A stretch of DNA of 64,000 nt from Pueribacillus sp041725775. Lineage in GTDB: Bacteria > Bacillota > Bacilli > Bacillales > UBA6769. Positions within the stretch are counted from its first letter, which is position 1; the number at the start of each line of letters is the position of its first letter. The DNA lies in the NCBI RefSeq assembly GCF_041725775.1, contig NZ_JBEUEL010000002.1:132960-196959 (forward strand), given 5' to 3'. A program made the position numbers and the translations under genes. This document shows positions 35,321-44,276 of the stretch, one piece after another. Below the pieces are notes generated by a model that was not told where the DNA came from, did not search any database, and saw nothing but the letters and a program-made list of their open reading frames with translations.

Positions 35321-37876
35321 TTACAAGCCGCATTTAAGCTGAGCTCCACAGCTTGTACACGTATTACATCCACCAATATCTTCTACTTCACCTACACGGC
35401 AAACAGGACAAGTGTTTCCAATTTCAGATCCAATTGTCACTTCTGTACTTTTTAACGGAGCAATTGTGTCAACGAGAACAACTTTATTTGAAGTCTCTGT
35501 AGTTCCGTCTTCTTCTTCGAATGTATTTTCCTCTGCAGTCAAAGACAAGACTTGAGCATCCCGACTACCATCAACATAAACGGTTCCGCCTTTCGCTCCA
35601 CCACGATAGAGGCGCTCATAGACTGCTTCAACTTGTTCGACCGTATAGCCTTTCGGAGCATTTACCGTTTTACTAATCGAGCTATCAATCCATCGTTGAA
35701 TCACACATTGTGTATCGGCATGCGCTTCTGGTGTTAACTCCATCGCTGAAATGAACCACTCTGGTAAATGATCTGGATCCGCATCAGGATTGTTGTGTAA
35801 ATATTCCTCAACAATTCCAGCTTTTACTTCAATAAACTTCCCTAAGCGACCACTTCGGAAGTAGGAGAATGAAAAGTATGGCTCTAATCCAGTTGACACC
35901 CCGACCATCGTTCCTGTTGAACCTGTTGGAGCCACCGTTAATAAATGCGAATTCCGAATGCCATGTTCAACAATGCTAGAACGGATATCTTCGGGCATCG
36001 TCTGCATATATCCAGTTTCAGTAAATGCCTGTCTCAACTTCTTCGTTTCTTCCTCTGTTTCACCAACTAAAAATGGAAAACTTCCTTTTTCCTTTGCAAG
36101 TTCAACAGATGTTCGATATGCCGTTGTTGCGATCGTTTCAAAAATTTCGTCCGTTAATTGATTTCCTTCCTTCGATCCATATACAGTTTCACAATAAATG
36201 AGCAGATCATGCAAACCCATGACACCTAAACCGATTCGTCTTTCTCCTAACGCTTGACGTTTATTTTCCTCAAGAAAGTAAGGTGTCGCATCAATGACAT
36301 TATCTTGCATTCGTACGCCAACCTCGACTGTACGCTTCAATTTATCAAAGTCAATGGTTTTATTTTCTTTATCCGCCATTTGTGCTAAATTTACAGCTGC
36401 TAAATTACAGACAGAATATGGAGCAAGTGGCTGTTCACCACACGGATTAGTCGCGACAACCTTTTGACCATATGCAGTTGCATTCGTCTTGTCGTTTGCA
36501 TTATCGATAAAAAATATACCTGGCTCGGCTGAATATGTCGCACAAATGTTAATTAAGTTCCAAAGCTCTTTAGCTTTAATTTTACGGTAAACGCGTACAG
36601 GGAAACCTCTCTTCTCCCATTCACGAACATCCCCGCACTTATGCCATTCTTCATTATAAATAGCCATTTGTTCTTCATTATAATGCTCTACATCAGGAAA
36701 GCGCAGTTCATATTCACCATCAGTTTCCACCGCTTCCATAAATTCTTTCGTTAAACAGACAGATATGTTAGCCCCAGTTAAAAACTCTGGATGATGGACA
36801 GAATATGTTCCACCCGTCTTTAGCTTTTCTTCCGCTTCTTGAATGATTCGAGCGTTAAAACCACCTTGTCCTGGAATGTTTTTATAATTCACAATCCCTT
36901 GATACATCGCTTCTTCTGTTTCTGAAAGCGGGGTAAATTTTAATTTTTCATGTGCTAATTGTTTAATTTGTTCATCATTTGTAGTTTCAATTAAAAAACG
37001 AAGAATTCTCGGGTTTTGCATTTTTGAAATAATAAATTCAATAATATCCGGATGCCAGTCGGCGAGCATTATCATTTGTGCACCGCGTCTTGAACCGCCT
37101 TGTTCAACGAGGTGGGTTAACTTTGCGATATCGTCTAACCATGAAACTGAACCAGACGATTTACCGTTAACTCCTTTCGCCAATGTATTTCTCGGTCTTA
37201 ATGTTGAGCCGTTCGTTCCGACTCCCCCACCACGACTCATAATCTCCATTACTTGTTTGCGATGGTCAGAAATTCCTTCACGTGAATCTGGAACATATGG
37301 CATGACGTAGCAATTAAAATACGTTACGTCTGTGTTAGAACCAGCACCATAAATAACTCGTCCTGCCGGGATAAAATTCAGAGAAACAAGTTCATGATAA
37401 AACTTTTCTGTCCATTCTTTCCGTTTTTCTTCTGTTTTTTCAACGGATGCTAGCCCTGTTGCATTCCGTTTTGCAATTTGCTCATAAAAAATTTCGAGCG
37501 GCTTATCAATAATATCTAACGAACGGCGAACGAGGCCCGTCTTCATTTCCTCAGGATCATCTAAATTGTTACGGTATTCTTCATCAATACAGACTAGAGC
37601 TGTGTTTTCTATCCAATCGATTTCTTCAATAAAACCAAGTCCTCTCGCCGGAAAGGTCGGGTCTTCTTTTACTGTTAAAACAACAAAGTCTCCTACTTTT
37701 AATGTTGTTTTTTCAGTGTCTTTAAACGCATATCGATCAAGCATAACGAGGCGCGAAACGCCTTTATATGTAATTTTCATTTCTTCAGTAATTTCATGAA
37801 CTTGCGGAAATAGCTGAATATCCTCATTCAGTCGTTTAATGTCTATTGTTTTCTCCTTTGTAAGTGTAATTGCCAT
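35321..37876 (-). CDS. nrdJ: Adenosylcobalamin-dependent (class II) ribonucleotide reductase
   Basis: An 851-residue class II reductase that makes deoxyribonucleotides without oxygen. RGGGVGTNGSTLRPR (~216-230), the radical-site motif NPCGEQPLAPYS (~478), the APTGSTGTM loop (~630) and a C-terminal Cys-rich tail (CPVC, CNTC, CGAQLKCG) for disulfide exchange and metal binding are visible. The first ~95 residues form an extra N-terminal region found in Bacillus forms. Presence of this enzyme implies access to B12. I saw no cobalamin riboswitch upstream; a hairpin-like inverted repeat lies at 37940-37974. Confidence 0.94.
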   Translation of the reverse strand: MAITLTKEKTIDIKRLNEDIQLFPQVHEITEEMKITYKGVSRLVMLDRYAFKDTEKTTLKVGDFVVLTVKEDPTFPARGLGFIEEIDWIENTALVCIDEEYRNNLDDPEEMKTGLVRRSLDIIDKPLEIFYEQIAKRNATGLASVEKTEEKRKEWTEKFYHELVSLNFIPAGRVIYGAGSNTDVTYFNCYVMPYVPDSREGISDHRKQVMEIMSRGGGVGTNGSTLRPRNTLAKGVNGKSSGSVSWLDDIAKLTHLVEQGGSRRGAQMIMLADWHPDIIEFIISKMQNPRILRFLIETTNDEQIKQLAHEKLKFTPLSETEEAMYQGIVNYKNIPGQGGFNARIIQEAEEKLKTGGTYSVHHPEFLTGANISVCLTKEFMEAVETDGEYELRFPDVEHYNEEQMAIYNEEWHKCGDVREWEKRGFPVRVYRKIKAKELWNLINICATYSAEPGIFFIDNANDKTNATAYGQKVVATNPCGEQPLAPYSVCNLAAVNLAQMADKENKTIDFDKLKRTVEVGVRMQDNVIDATPYFLEENKRQALGERRIGLGVMGLHDLLIYCETVYGSKEGNQLTDEIFETIATTAYRTSVELAKEKGSFPFLVGETEEETKKLRQAFTETGYMQTMPEDIRSSIVEHGIRNSHLLTVAPTGSTGTMVGVSTGLEPYFSFSYFRSGRLGKFIEVKAGIVEEYLHNNPDADPDHLPEWFISAMELTPEAHADTQCVIQRWIDSSISKTVNAPKGYTVEQVEAVYERLYRGGAKGGTVYVDGSRDAQVLSLTAEENTFEEEDGTTETSNKVVLVDTIAPLKSTEVTIGSEIGNTCPVCRVGEVEDIGGCNTCTSCGAQLKCGL

Positions 37877-38177
37877 AATTATCCTCCTCTGAATTTAATC
37901 CCAATTTACCTATATATATTTGTTAGTATTTGTCGAATCATGATGAACACAACAAAGTGTGTTGAATTCATCATATCATAGAGGAATTTATAATGGCAAT
38001 AAAAATATCAATATATAGTATAAATCACTCTCCAACCACACTACATATTGATGAAAGATCGAAAGAAATTCAAAATGTCAAATAAGTAAATCACTGAATA
38101 ATGCAGAAAAAAGAAGGAAAGAAAACATATTTACAGCATATTGTGTAATTTTTAACAAATACATCTGTTGTCTTTTT
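37877..38177. other. Intergenic region nrdJ / lipM with an inverted repeat
   Basis: About 300 bp, AT-rich. Contains ATGATGAA-CACA (37940-37951) facing TGTGTT-GAATTCATCAT (37958-37974). This is an imperfect palindrome about 65-100 bp upstream of the nrdJ start, suitably placed for an operator or leader hairpin. No gene found. Confidence 0.45.
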
Positions 38178-39011
38178 TTATTTTGCAAAATTCCACTCAT
38201 CATTGGCGTAACGTTCTTTTTGAATTCGTTTGATTTCGCTTAATTGCGCTTCCGACAATTTGAATGGTTGCAATTTTATATTTAATCCCTTTTCAAAACC
38301 CATTTGAAAAGCATCAATCGCCTCATCGTACGTCATCGAACGTCCAAGAAGCTCGTTCACCGTCACTGCTTTGTTTTTAAAGTTTGCCTGCATTTTGTTG
38401 CGAATGTCTTCTGATTGAAAATTAAACAAGTCGAACATTTTGTTTTCATCTATGTCAAATAAAATGACACCATGTTGCAAAATTACACCCTTCTGACGTG
38501 TTTGTGCACTGCCTGCAATTTTTTTTCCTTCAACAACAAGTTCATACCAAGATGGTGCGTCGAAACAAACAGCAGACTTTGGATTTTTTAAATTTAACTT
38601 GTCCTCTTCGCTCTCTGGAATTGAAAAATATGCATCTAAGTCAAGTTCACGGAATCCTTGAAGTATGCCTTCGGAAATAACGCGATACGCTTCAGTCACT
38701 GTGTTCGGCATGTTCGGATGTTGTTCCGAAACGATAACACTGTAAGTTAATTCATGTTCATGTAGCACTGCCCTTCCACCAGTCGGGCGTCTTACGAAAC
38801 CTAATCCGTACTTTTCCACCGCTTCTAAATTAATTTCTTTACGTGCCTTTTGAAAATATCCAATTGATAATGTCGCAGGATTCCAGCCATAAAAACGAAT
38901 GACAGGTGGCATATCTCCTTCACTTTGCCAATGTAACAATGCTTCATCACAAGCCATATTAAACGATGGTGAACAGTGTCCAGAGTTTAAAAAAAGCCAT
39001 GTCTCCTTCAT
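38178..39011 (-). CDS. lipM: Octanoyl-[GcvH]:protein N-octanoyltransferase
   Basis: A 277-residue LplA-fold protein. RRPTGGRAVLHEHELTYS (~75-92) is the lipoate/octanoate pocket and KSAVCFDAPSWYEL (~145) carries the catalytic Cys used by LipM for acyl transfer; the conserved lysine is in KKIAGSAQTR. It moves octanoate from ACP to GcvH as the first step of lipoyl assembly, feeding E2 proteins such as PdhC in this window. Length equals B. subtilis LipM (about 278). Divergent from yqhL, as in B. subtilis. Confidence 0.93.
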   Translation of the reverse strand: MKETWLFLNSGHCSPSFNMACDEALLHWQSEGDMPPVIRFYGWNPATLSIGYFQKARKEINLEAVEKYGLGFVRRPTGGRAVLHEHELTYSVIVSEQHPNMPNTVTEAYRVISEGILQGFRELDLDAYFSIPESEEDKLNLKNPKSAVCFDAPSWYELVVEGKKIAGSAQTRQKGVILQHGVILFDIDENKMFDLFNFQSEDIRNKMQANFKNKAVTVNELLGRSMTYDEAIDAFQMGFEKGLNIKLQPFKLSEAQLSEIKRIQKERYANDEWNFAK

Positions 39012-39195
39012 CGTATCTCATTCCTTTACTTTGTTTATATAATTGTTCCGGCAATTTTTATATCTATTCTTAATCATAACAGGATGACACCAGCTGTTAC
39101 AATTAACTGCGACAAACAATTGAATTTATTTGAATAACAGATATAATTTTACCTAGAGTAGATAAGTTAGATTTGCGAATGGGAGCGTGGCTTTT

Positions 39196-39576
39196 TTGAC
39201 GTTATTATGGATCACAATTTTAATGGTTCTAGGTTACCTTGGATATGTGGGTATTTCTAGATGGATGCAAAATCGTTATTTAAAGAAACTTTCACAAGAT
39301 GAGTTTATAAAAGGATATCGAAAAGCGCAGCTTATCGATGTTCGAGAGGAAAAAGAATTCGATAACGGCCATATTTTAGGTGCTAGAAACATTCCTGCTT
39401 CACAACTTCGAATGCGTTTCTCAGAAATTCGGAAAGATAAACCAGTCTATCTATATTGTGAAGGCAGCGTCCGAAGCAGACAAGCAGCCCGGTTTCTAAA
39501 ACGTAAAGGATATAATCAGCTTCATTATTTAGACGGTGGCTTTCGAAAATGGACTGGCAAAGTTAAGTCAAAGTGA
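39196..39576 (+). CDS. yqhL: Membrane-anchored rhodanese-like protein YqhL
   Basis: A 126-residue protein with one N-terminal helix (LLWITILMVLGYLGYVG) followed by a rhodanese domain. The active-site loop CEGSVRSRQAA carries the cysteine that accepts sulfur. TTG at 39196 lies eight bases after GGGAGCG; GTG at 39187 is the alternative but would overlap the ribosome site. Beside lipM, as in B. subtilis. Confidence 0.9.
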   Translation: MTLLWITILMVLGYLGYVGISRWMQNRYLKKLSQDEFIKGYRKAQLIDVREEKEFDNGHILGARNIPASQLRMRFSEIRKDKPVYLYCEGSVRSRQAARFLKRKGYNQLHYLDGGFRKWTGKVKSK

Positions 39577-39600
39577 CTTCGCTATGAGGTCACTTTTTTA
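39571..39600 (+). terminator. Terminator after yqhL
   Basis: AAGTGAC (39571-39577) pairs with GTCACTT (39589-39595) and a T-run follows. Confidence 0.88.
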
Positions 39601-39854
39601 TTTTCTTTAGGATGTTTTATAAGAAATTGTTTTTAACGATATCGACAAACTGTGTAATAAGTACTACTTCGCTTCAGAAATACACTTCGCTTTCAGCGGG
39701 AATGATGAATCGAGGATGTAATGTACCGGGTTTACTCTCAATACAGCATACTCGACGTAGCATTGTTTGAGTCCTGTCGCAACGTCTGGAAATGTGATTA
39801 CTCTTCCCACCTTACAGATTTACACTAATACATCCTGTACGGTGTAGTTACGTT

Positions 39855-39895
39855 CACAAATTTTCTAAAAAGAACCCCTTTTTAGAAAATCTGTG
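39855..39895. repeat. 17-bp inverted repeat upstream of yqhH
   Basis: The arms 39855-39871 and 39879-39895 are complementary at 16 of 17 positions, with a seven-base loop GAACCCC. There is no T-run on either side, so it is not an ordinary terminator. The rest of the 39.60-39.98 kb gap is non-coding and shows no gene. Confidence 0.75.
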
Positions 39896-39982
39896 TGCAT
39901 ATCGATGACACTAGCTTTTGTTAAAATCTTTTTTTTTGGACACGATAAAAATGGTCATAGTTTTCATGTAGGAGTTGTTTTC

Positions 39983-41656
39983 ATGATTACGATTCATTTT
40001 GATAATGAATGGGAACAGAATTTTTTAAAACGATTTTCTAATGAAGGCCCTTGGGATAATTGGGAAATTGCAAAGCTAGCACTAGATGCTGAGGAAGAGC
40101 TAGCAATTCCATCTTTTGATGGATTACAAGCTCCGAAACATTTACCAAACCTATCGATATTGCCACATCAATTAAATACTGCAAAACAAGTTGTCGAACA
40201 AATGAACGGAAAAGCAATCCTAGCAGATGAAGTTGGACTTGGAAAAACAATTGAAGCTGGACTTATTCTAAAAGAGTATATGATTCGTGGTCTCGTCAAA
40301 AAAGTACTTATCCTCGTCCCCGCTTCTCTCGTTCTACAATGGGTGTTCGAATTAAATGATAAATTTTACATCCCAGCTATTCCACAAAAAAAAGCATACA
40401 TGTGGGAACAGTACGATGTTATTGTTTCATCTATAGACACAGCAAAAAGAAGTCCACACCGCGACATCATTTTCTCACAAGATTGGGATTTTATTATTGT
40501 CGATGAAGCACACAAATTAAAAAATCGCAAAACAAAAAACTATGACTTTGTACAACAATTAAAAAAACGATTTTGTTTATTGCTAACTGCCACACCGATT
40601 CAAAATAAACTTGAAGAAGTATTCAATTTAGTTTCTTTGCTTAAGCCAGGTTATTTAGGAAATCTTGATGAATTTCATCAAGAGTTTAATCCAAAAAAAC
40701 GAACACAAGAAGATGAAAAAAAATTAAAAATGCTCATTCAAAATGTGATGATCCGAAATCGCCGAGAAGAAACGGGATTAGATTGGCCAACACGACATGT
40801 TAAAAATATAACGATTACATTTAGCGAAGTCGAAAAAAACATTTATAACAAAATTACGTCAGCAAAGCAAAATGAATTATTATCTGAACATCAACTATCA
40901 ACATTAACACTTCAACGAGAAATTTGTTCAAGCCGCGAAGCTTTATTCGTCACGTTAAAAAAGATGGCGGAAAAAGAGGCAATGAATGACGTTGCAAAAC
41001 AATTTGCTTTTGAACTTATCGAAGACGTTCAAAACATACGTGACCATGCAAAAGCGAAAAAACTGATAGAGCTTGTAAAAGAAATTAATAGTAAAGTAAT
41101 TGTTTTTACAGAATACCGAGCGACTCAACTATATTTACAATGGTACTTACAACAGCATGGGATTAGCTCAGTCCCGTTTAGAGGCGGCTTTAAGCGAAGT
41201 AAAAAAGATTGGATGACTCAGCTCTTTAAAAATCACGCTCAAGTGTTAATTGCAACAGAAGCTGGTGGAGAAGGAATTAACCTTCAATTTTGTCAACACG
41301 TCATCAACTACGATTTACCTTGGAATCCGATGAGAATTGAACAGCGAATCGGACGCATTCACCGTATCGGCCAAGAAAAAGACGTCCACATTTACAATTT
41401 TACAATTGAAAATACGATTGAAGAACACATTCTCGATTTACTATATGACAAAATACAGCTGTTTGAAAACACGATTGGTCAGCTTGACGACATTCTAGCA
41501 AAGCTCGATTTAAAAAATATTGAAAGCTACGTAAACGAAATCTTTTTACATTCGGAGAGCGAAGGCGAAATAAAAATTAAAATGGATAATTTATCGGAGT
41601 TAATCAATTTTCAACGCCAGCTCGTGGAGGAGAAACAACAAGATGCAGCAACATGA
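39983..41656 (+). CDS. yqhH: SNF2-family DNA/RNA helicase-like ATPase YqhH
   Basis: A 557-residue SNF2/RapA-like protein. Walker A LADEVGLGKTIEAGLIL (~71-87), DEAH box VDEAHKLKN (~175), motif III TATPIQNK, and C-terminal motifs EAGGEGINLQ and EQRIGRIHRIGQ. A translocase acting on nucleic acid-protein complexes is likely; the target is unknown. I chose ATG 39983 after TAGGAG, giving the same length as B. subtilis YqhH. Overlaps yqhG by 14 bp. Confidence 0.93.
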   Translation: MITIHFDNEWEQNFLKRFSNEGPWDNWEIAKLALDAEEELAIPSFDGLQAPKHLPNLSILPHQLNTAKQVVEQMNGKAILADEVGLGKTIEAGLILKEYMIRGLVKKVLILVPASLVLQWVFELNDKFYIPAIPQKKAYMWEQYDVIVSSIDTAKRSPHRDIIFSQDWDFIIVDEAHKLKNRKTKNYDFVQQLKKRFCLLLTATPIQNKLEEVFNLVSLLKPGYLGNLDEFHQEFNPKKRTQEDEKKLKMLIQNVMIRNRREETGLDWPTRHVKNITITFSEVEKNIYNKITSAKQNELLSEHQLSTLTLQREICSSREALFVTLKKMAEKEAMNDVAKQFAFELIEDVQNIRDHAKAKKLIELVKEINSKVIVFTEYRATQLYLQWYLQQHGISSVPFRGGFKRSKKDWMTQLFKNHAQVLIATEAGGEGINLQFCQHVINYDLPWNPMRIEQRIGRIHRIGQEKDVHIYNFTIENTIEEHILDLLYDKIQLFENTIGQLDDILAKLDLKNIESYVNEIFLHSESEGEIKIKMDNLSELINFQRQLVEEKQQDAAT

Positions 41657-42431
41657 CATCCATCATTATTTAGAACGATACTTTAAAGCGAATGGTTGTG
41701 AAATTACAAGAAATGAAGATGGACTACTCGCAGTAAAGCTAACGGTTGAACTTGATAAATTGCTAATGAATCGCCCTTTTTATTGGCATTATATTGAGAA
41801 AACAGGCAGAGTTGCTGAACCGATGACGTTAACATTTCTTACGAAAAAAATAGAAAATGAAAACGGGGAGTTTATTCACGTAGGTTCCCCTCGCTTGCAC
41901 CAAATTTTTCAAGCTGCAAAAAAAACAGCTGCTTACATTAGGCTCTATGAACATGTGCAAGGATCTGAAACCGCTTATATGCCTCTCGTCCCGTGGCTCA
42001 TGTTAAACGTAAAAATCTCATACATCTCCGACCGTAAAAAAAATCACCTACAATCGTTCGGTTTACAACTTATAACCGGCCAAGTGTGTACGAATGTTAT
42101 CGAACAGCTAGAGCATCTCCGATTAACACCGAAACTTCCAGATTTCTCATTTCCGCTTACTCCATTAATTAAACCGAAAAGCGGCATAAACCGAATCAAA
42201 AATCAAATCTATGCACAAATTGAAAATGACGACCATGAATGGGCAGAAGAAGCAAAAAAAAGATGGGCGAATGACTTGAATTTACTTGAACGCTTTTACG
42301 AAAATAAAGAGAAAACCGAAGCCTATTACAATGAAAAAAAAGCGCTTCAAACTCAATATGAACCGTACGTTAATATTGAAGTAATCAACGGAGGCATTCT
42401 CTATTTGCATAACAATCGAAATTTATCGTAA
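41643..42431 (+). CDS. yqhG: YqhG family protein, partner of YqhH
   Basis: A 262-residue soluble protein of the YqhG family (HHYLERYFKANGCEITRN, LMNRPFYWHYIEKTGR, EPMTLTF). Function unknown. Its ATG lies inside the end of yqhH, with GGAGGAG just upstream, so the two are translationally coupled and probably work together. Closed by a terminator. Confidence 0.92.
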   Translation: MQQHDIHHYLERYFKANGCEITRNEDGLLAVKLTVELDKLLMNRPFYWHYIEKTGRVAEPMTLTFLTKKIENENGEFIHVGSPRLHQIFQAAKKTAAYIRLYEHVQGSETAYMPLVPWLMLNVKISYISDRKKNHLQSFGLQLITGQVCTNVIEQLEHLRLTPKLPDFSFPLTPLIKPKSGINRIKNQIYAQIENDDHEWAEEAKKRWANDLNLLERFYENKEKTEAYYNEKKALQTQYEPYVNIEVINGGILYLHNNRNLS

Positions 42432-42435
42432 ATAA

Positions 42436-42474
42436 AAAGACCACATGAGAACAAAAAATCTCAGTGGTCTTTAC
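42436..42474 (+). terminator. Terminator after yqhH-yqhG
   Basis: AAAGACCAC pairs with GTGGTCTTT, with an inner GAGA/TCTC pair and A-rich loop. The T-run is short. Confidence 0.75.
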
Positions 42475-42550
42475 ATTACCAGTAAAACGATGTAACGTTA
42501 AACTACGTTTTATATTGAGTAGCGTTGAAACCGGACTTTTTAAACACCTT

Positions 42551-42736
42551 TTAAAGTGGTGAAGGTGCTCCGCCTCCTTGAAACACATCAATAAATGTCA
42601 TTACGCTAAACCAGCCAAAAACTACGACCGCTAAAAGTGCAAACACTAAGCCCAGCATATTTTTTTTGCGTAATTCCCGAAAAATTGCAACGAGACCTAA
42701 CAATGCTATAAGCATAAAAATAATTGCAAGAGCCAT
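42551..42736 (-). CDS. yqgW: YqgW-like DUF2759 membrane protein
   Basis: A 61-residue protein with two hydrophobic helices separated by RELRKKN, ending in GGGAPSPL. Matches the DUF2759/YqgW family of Bacillaceae, function unknown. GGAGAAC precedes the ATG. Position next to yqgX and yqgY agrees with B. subtilis. Confidence 0.85.
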   Translation of the reverse strand: MALAIIFMLIALLGLVAIFRELRKKNMLGLVFALLAVVVFGWFSVMTFIDVFQGGGAPSPL

Positions 42737-42993
42737 GACTGTTCTCCTTTCAAGTGTTTTCCCTATTATTCCCTTAAATCAACTTATACATGCAGAAACT
42801 AAATAGGTGTATCCGAAACATATTCTACCTGTTTTTACTTCATTTGTCGAGATCTCATCAATTTCATCTATCCATTTCGTTATAATTTTAATAAATACGT
42901 AACAAATCTATTTTTAAAATCTGAATTAAGTTCGTATATAGTGTAAAATGGTTTTTGACTTACTTCGTTACATTCATTAAGGAGGGACTTATA

Positions 42994-43626
42994 TTGAATT
43001 GGAAGCAAGTTCCAGTCGGACCTTTACAGGAAAATGCATATATCATTTGGAATGATGAAAAGCAAGCATTAATCGTTGATCCAGGCAGTGAAGGTCAACG
43101 GATCATTCAAATCGTACAAAACTTTAATGTAAAGCCACTCGCCATCTTACTTACTCATGCCCACTTTGATCATATTGGTGCGGTTGACGACGTTCGTGAT
43201 GAATTTGCAATTCCTGTATACATTCATGAAAAAGAACAAGATTGGCTTGATGATCCAAATAAAAACGGTTCAGCACGGTTCCCGCTCGGGCACATTACAG
43301 CTAGAAAAGCCGAACACATGATTACCGGTGAGCAAATTTTAACGATCGGGCACTTTACTGCAAAAGTATTCGAAACACCTGGACACTCTCCAGGTAGTAT
43401 TTCGTTTTACTTCGAAAATGGAAATGTCGTTTTTTCAGGTGATACCCTTTTCCAAGGGAGTATCGGACGTACGGATTTGCCCTTTGGAAATTATGAACAA
43501 CTCATGAATAGCATTCATGACAAATTACTTACACTTCCTGAACATACGATCGTTTGCTCTGGGCATGGGCCCGAAACATCAATAGAAAACGAAATGAACG
43601 CTAATCCTTTTCTGTCTGGCTTCTAA
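42994..43626 (+). CDS. yqgX: Metallo-beta-lactamase fold hydrolase YqgX
   Basis: A 210-residue MBL-fold enzyme of the glyoxalase II-like group. Metal motif THAHFDHIG (~55), later ligands in ETPGHSPGS and FSGDTLF (~140), and CSGHGPETS near the C-terminus. The substrate is probably a glutathione- or bacillithiol-like thioester or a persulfide; not resolved. TTG at 42994 follows a perfect AAGGAGG; length matches B. subtilis YqgX. Confidence 0.9.
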   Translation: MNWKQVPVGPLQENAYIIWNDEKQALIVDPGSEGQRIIQIVQNFNVKPLAILLTHAHFDHIGAVDDVRDEFAIPVYIHEKEQDWLDDPNKNGSARFPLGHITARKAEHMITGEQILTIGHFTAKVFETPGHSPGSISFYFENGNVVFSGDTLFQGSIGRTDLPFGNYEQLMNSIHDKLLTLPEHTIVCSGHGPETSIENEMNANPFLSGF

Positions 43627-43684
43627 TCAAACGAAAACAGACATAGAGCCTTGTCGGTTCCCACTTTATCGACATAAAAAATAG

Positions 43685-43719
43685 AAAAAAGACGAAGTTG
43701 ATGAACGACTTCGTCTTTC
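43685..43719. terminator. Bidirectional terminator, yqgX / yqgY
   Basis: GACGAAGT (43691-43698) pairs with ACTTCGTC (43708-43715), A-run left and TTTC right. Confidence 0.85.
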
Positions 43720-43740
43720 ATATTTTTTAAATCATATAAA

Positions 43741-43968
43741 TTAAGCCATAACAAAAACTGTCCAGTATGTAAATCCTGCCATAAAAAGTGTTAAGTATGC
43801 ACCGAAGAGATACATATATACCCGTTCCGATAAATTTAAATATCCAAGTGCTATAAATACAATCGTTTGTGCTAGAAATAGCATGGCCATGTTATCTAAA
43901 TCGCCTAGAAAAGCCATAATTGCAATCATCGCAGTCCAAAATCCTAAAACACGAAACATACGAGCCAC
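43741..43968 (-). CDS. yqgY: YqgY-like DUF2626 membrane protein
   Basis: A 75-residue protein with three hydrophobic segments, beginning MARMFRVLGFWTAMIAIMAF. It matches DUF2626/YqgY, function unknown. GTG start with GGAGGGA upstream. Conserved neighbour of yqgX and comG. Confidence 0.87.
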   Translation of the reverse strand: MARMFRVLGFWTAMIAIMAFLGDLDNMAMLFLAQTIVFIALGYLNLSERVYMYLFGAYLTLFMAGFTYWTVFVMA

Positions 43969-44081
43969 TTACGTTCCCTCCTTCACTACCTATCTTTAAA
44001 TTCCATTATATATGAGTCAACTTCTAATTGTAAATGCCCATACAAAAAAATATGGCAAACTTGTGTCAAATTTAAGGAGAT

Positions 44082-44156
44082 TGGCTGGGCTAGCTGGATT
44101 CGAACCAACGCATCACGGAGTCAAAGTCCGTTGCCTTACCGCTTGGCTATAGCCCA
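44082..44156 (-). tRNA. tRNA-Gln (anticodon TTG)
   Basis: Read on the minus strand, 75 bases with acceptor TGGGCTA pairing TAGCCCA, D arm AGCCAAGCGGTAAGGCA, anticodon loop CTTTGAC (anticodon TTG), T loop TTCGAAT and an encoded CCA end. It stands alone between yqgY and the comG operon. Confidence 0.96.
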
Positions 44157-44211
44157 ACGACAGTTTTTATTATGAGCAAAATTCCAAAAAAAATACAAAA
44201 ATTCTCAGTAG

Positions 44212-44224
44212 AAAAAAGGATTTT
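44212..44224 (+). promoter_or_regulatory. Candidate ComK AT-box upstream of comGA
   Basis: AAAA-N5-TTTT at 44212-44224 matches the half-site (AT-box) bound by ComK in B. subtilis, 52 bp before the comGA start. A full K-box needs a second AT-box at a fixed distance; I see only a degenerate A-rich candidate around 44180-44203. This AT-rich region produces such matches easily. Confidence 0.35.
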
Positions 44225-44276
44225 AACGAAAGATGACGAATAATTTATGTACAAAATTAAAAAGGATGGTGATGAT

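Noticed and set aside
37877..38177. Cobalamin riboswitch expected upstream of B12-dependent nrdJ
   Set aside because: The conserved B12-box sequence is not present on the minus strand.
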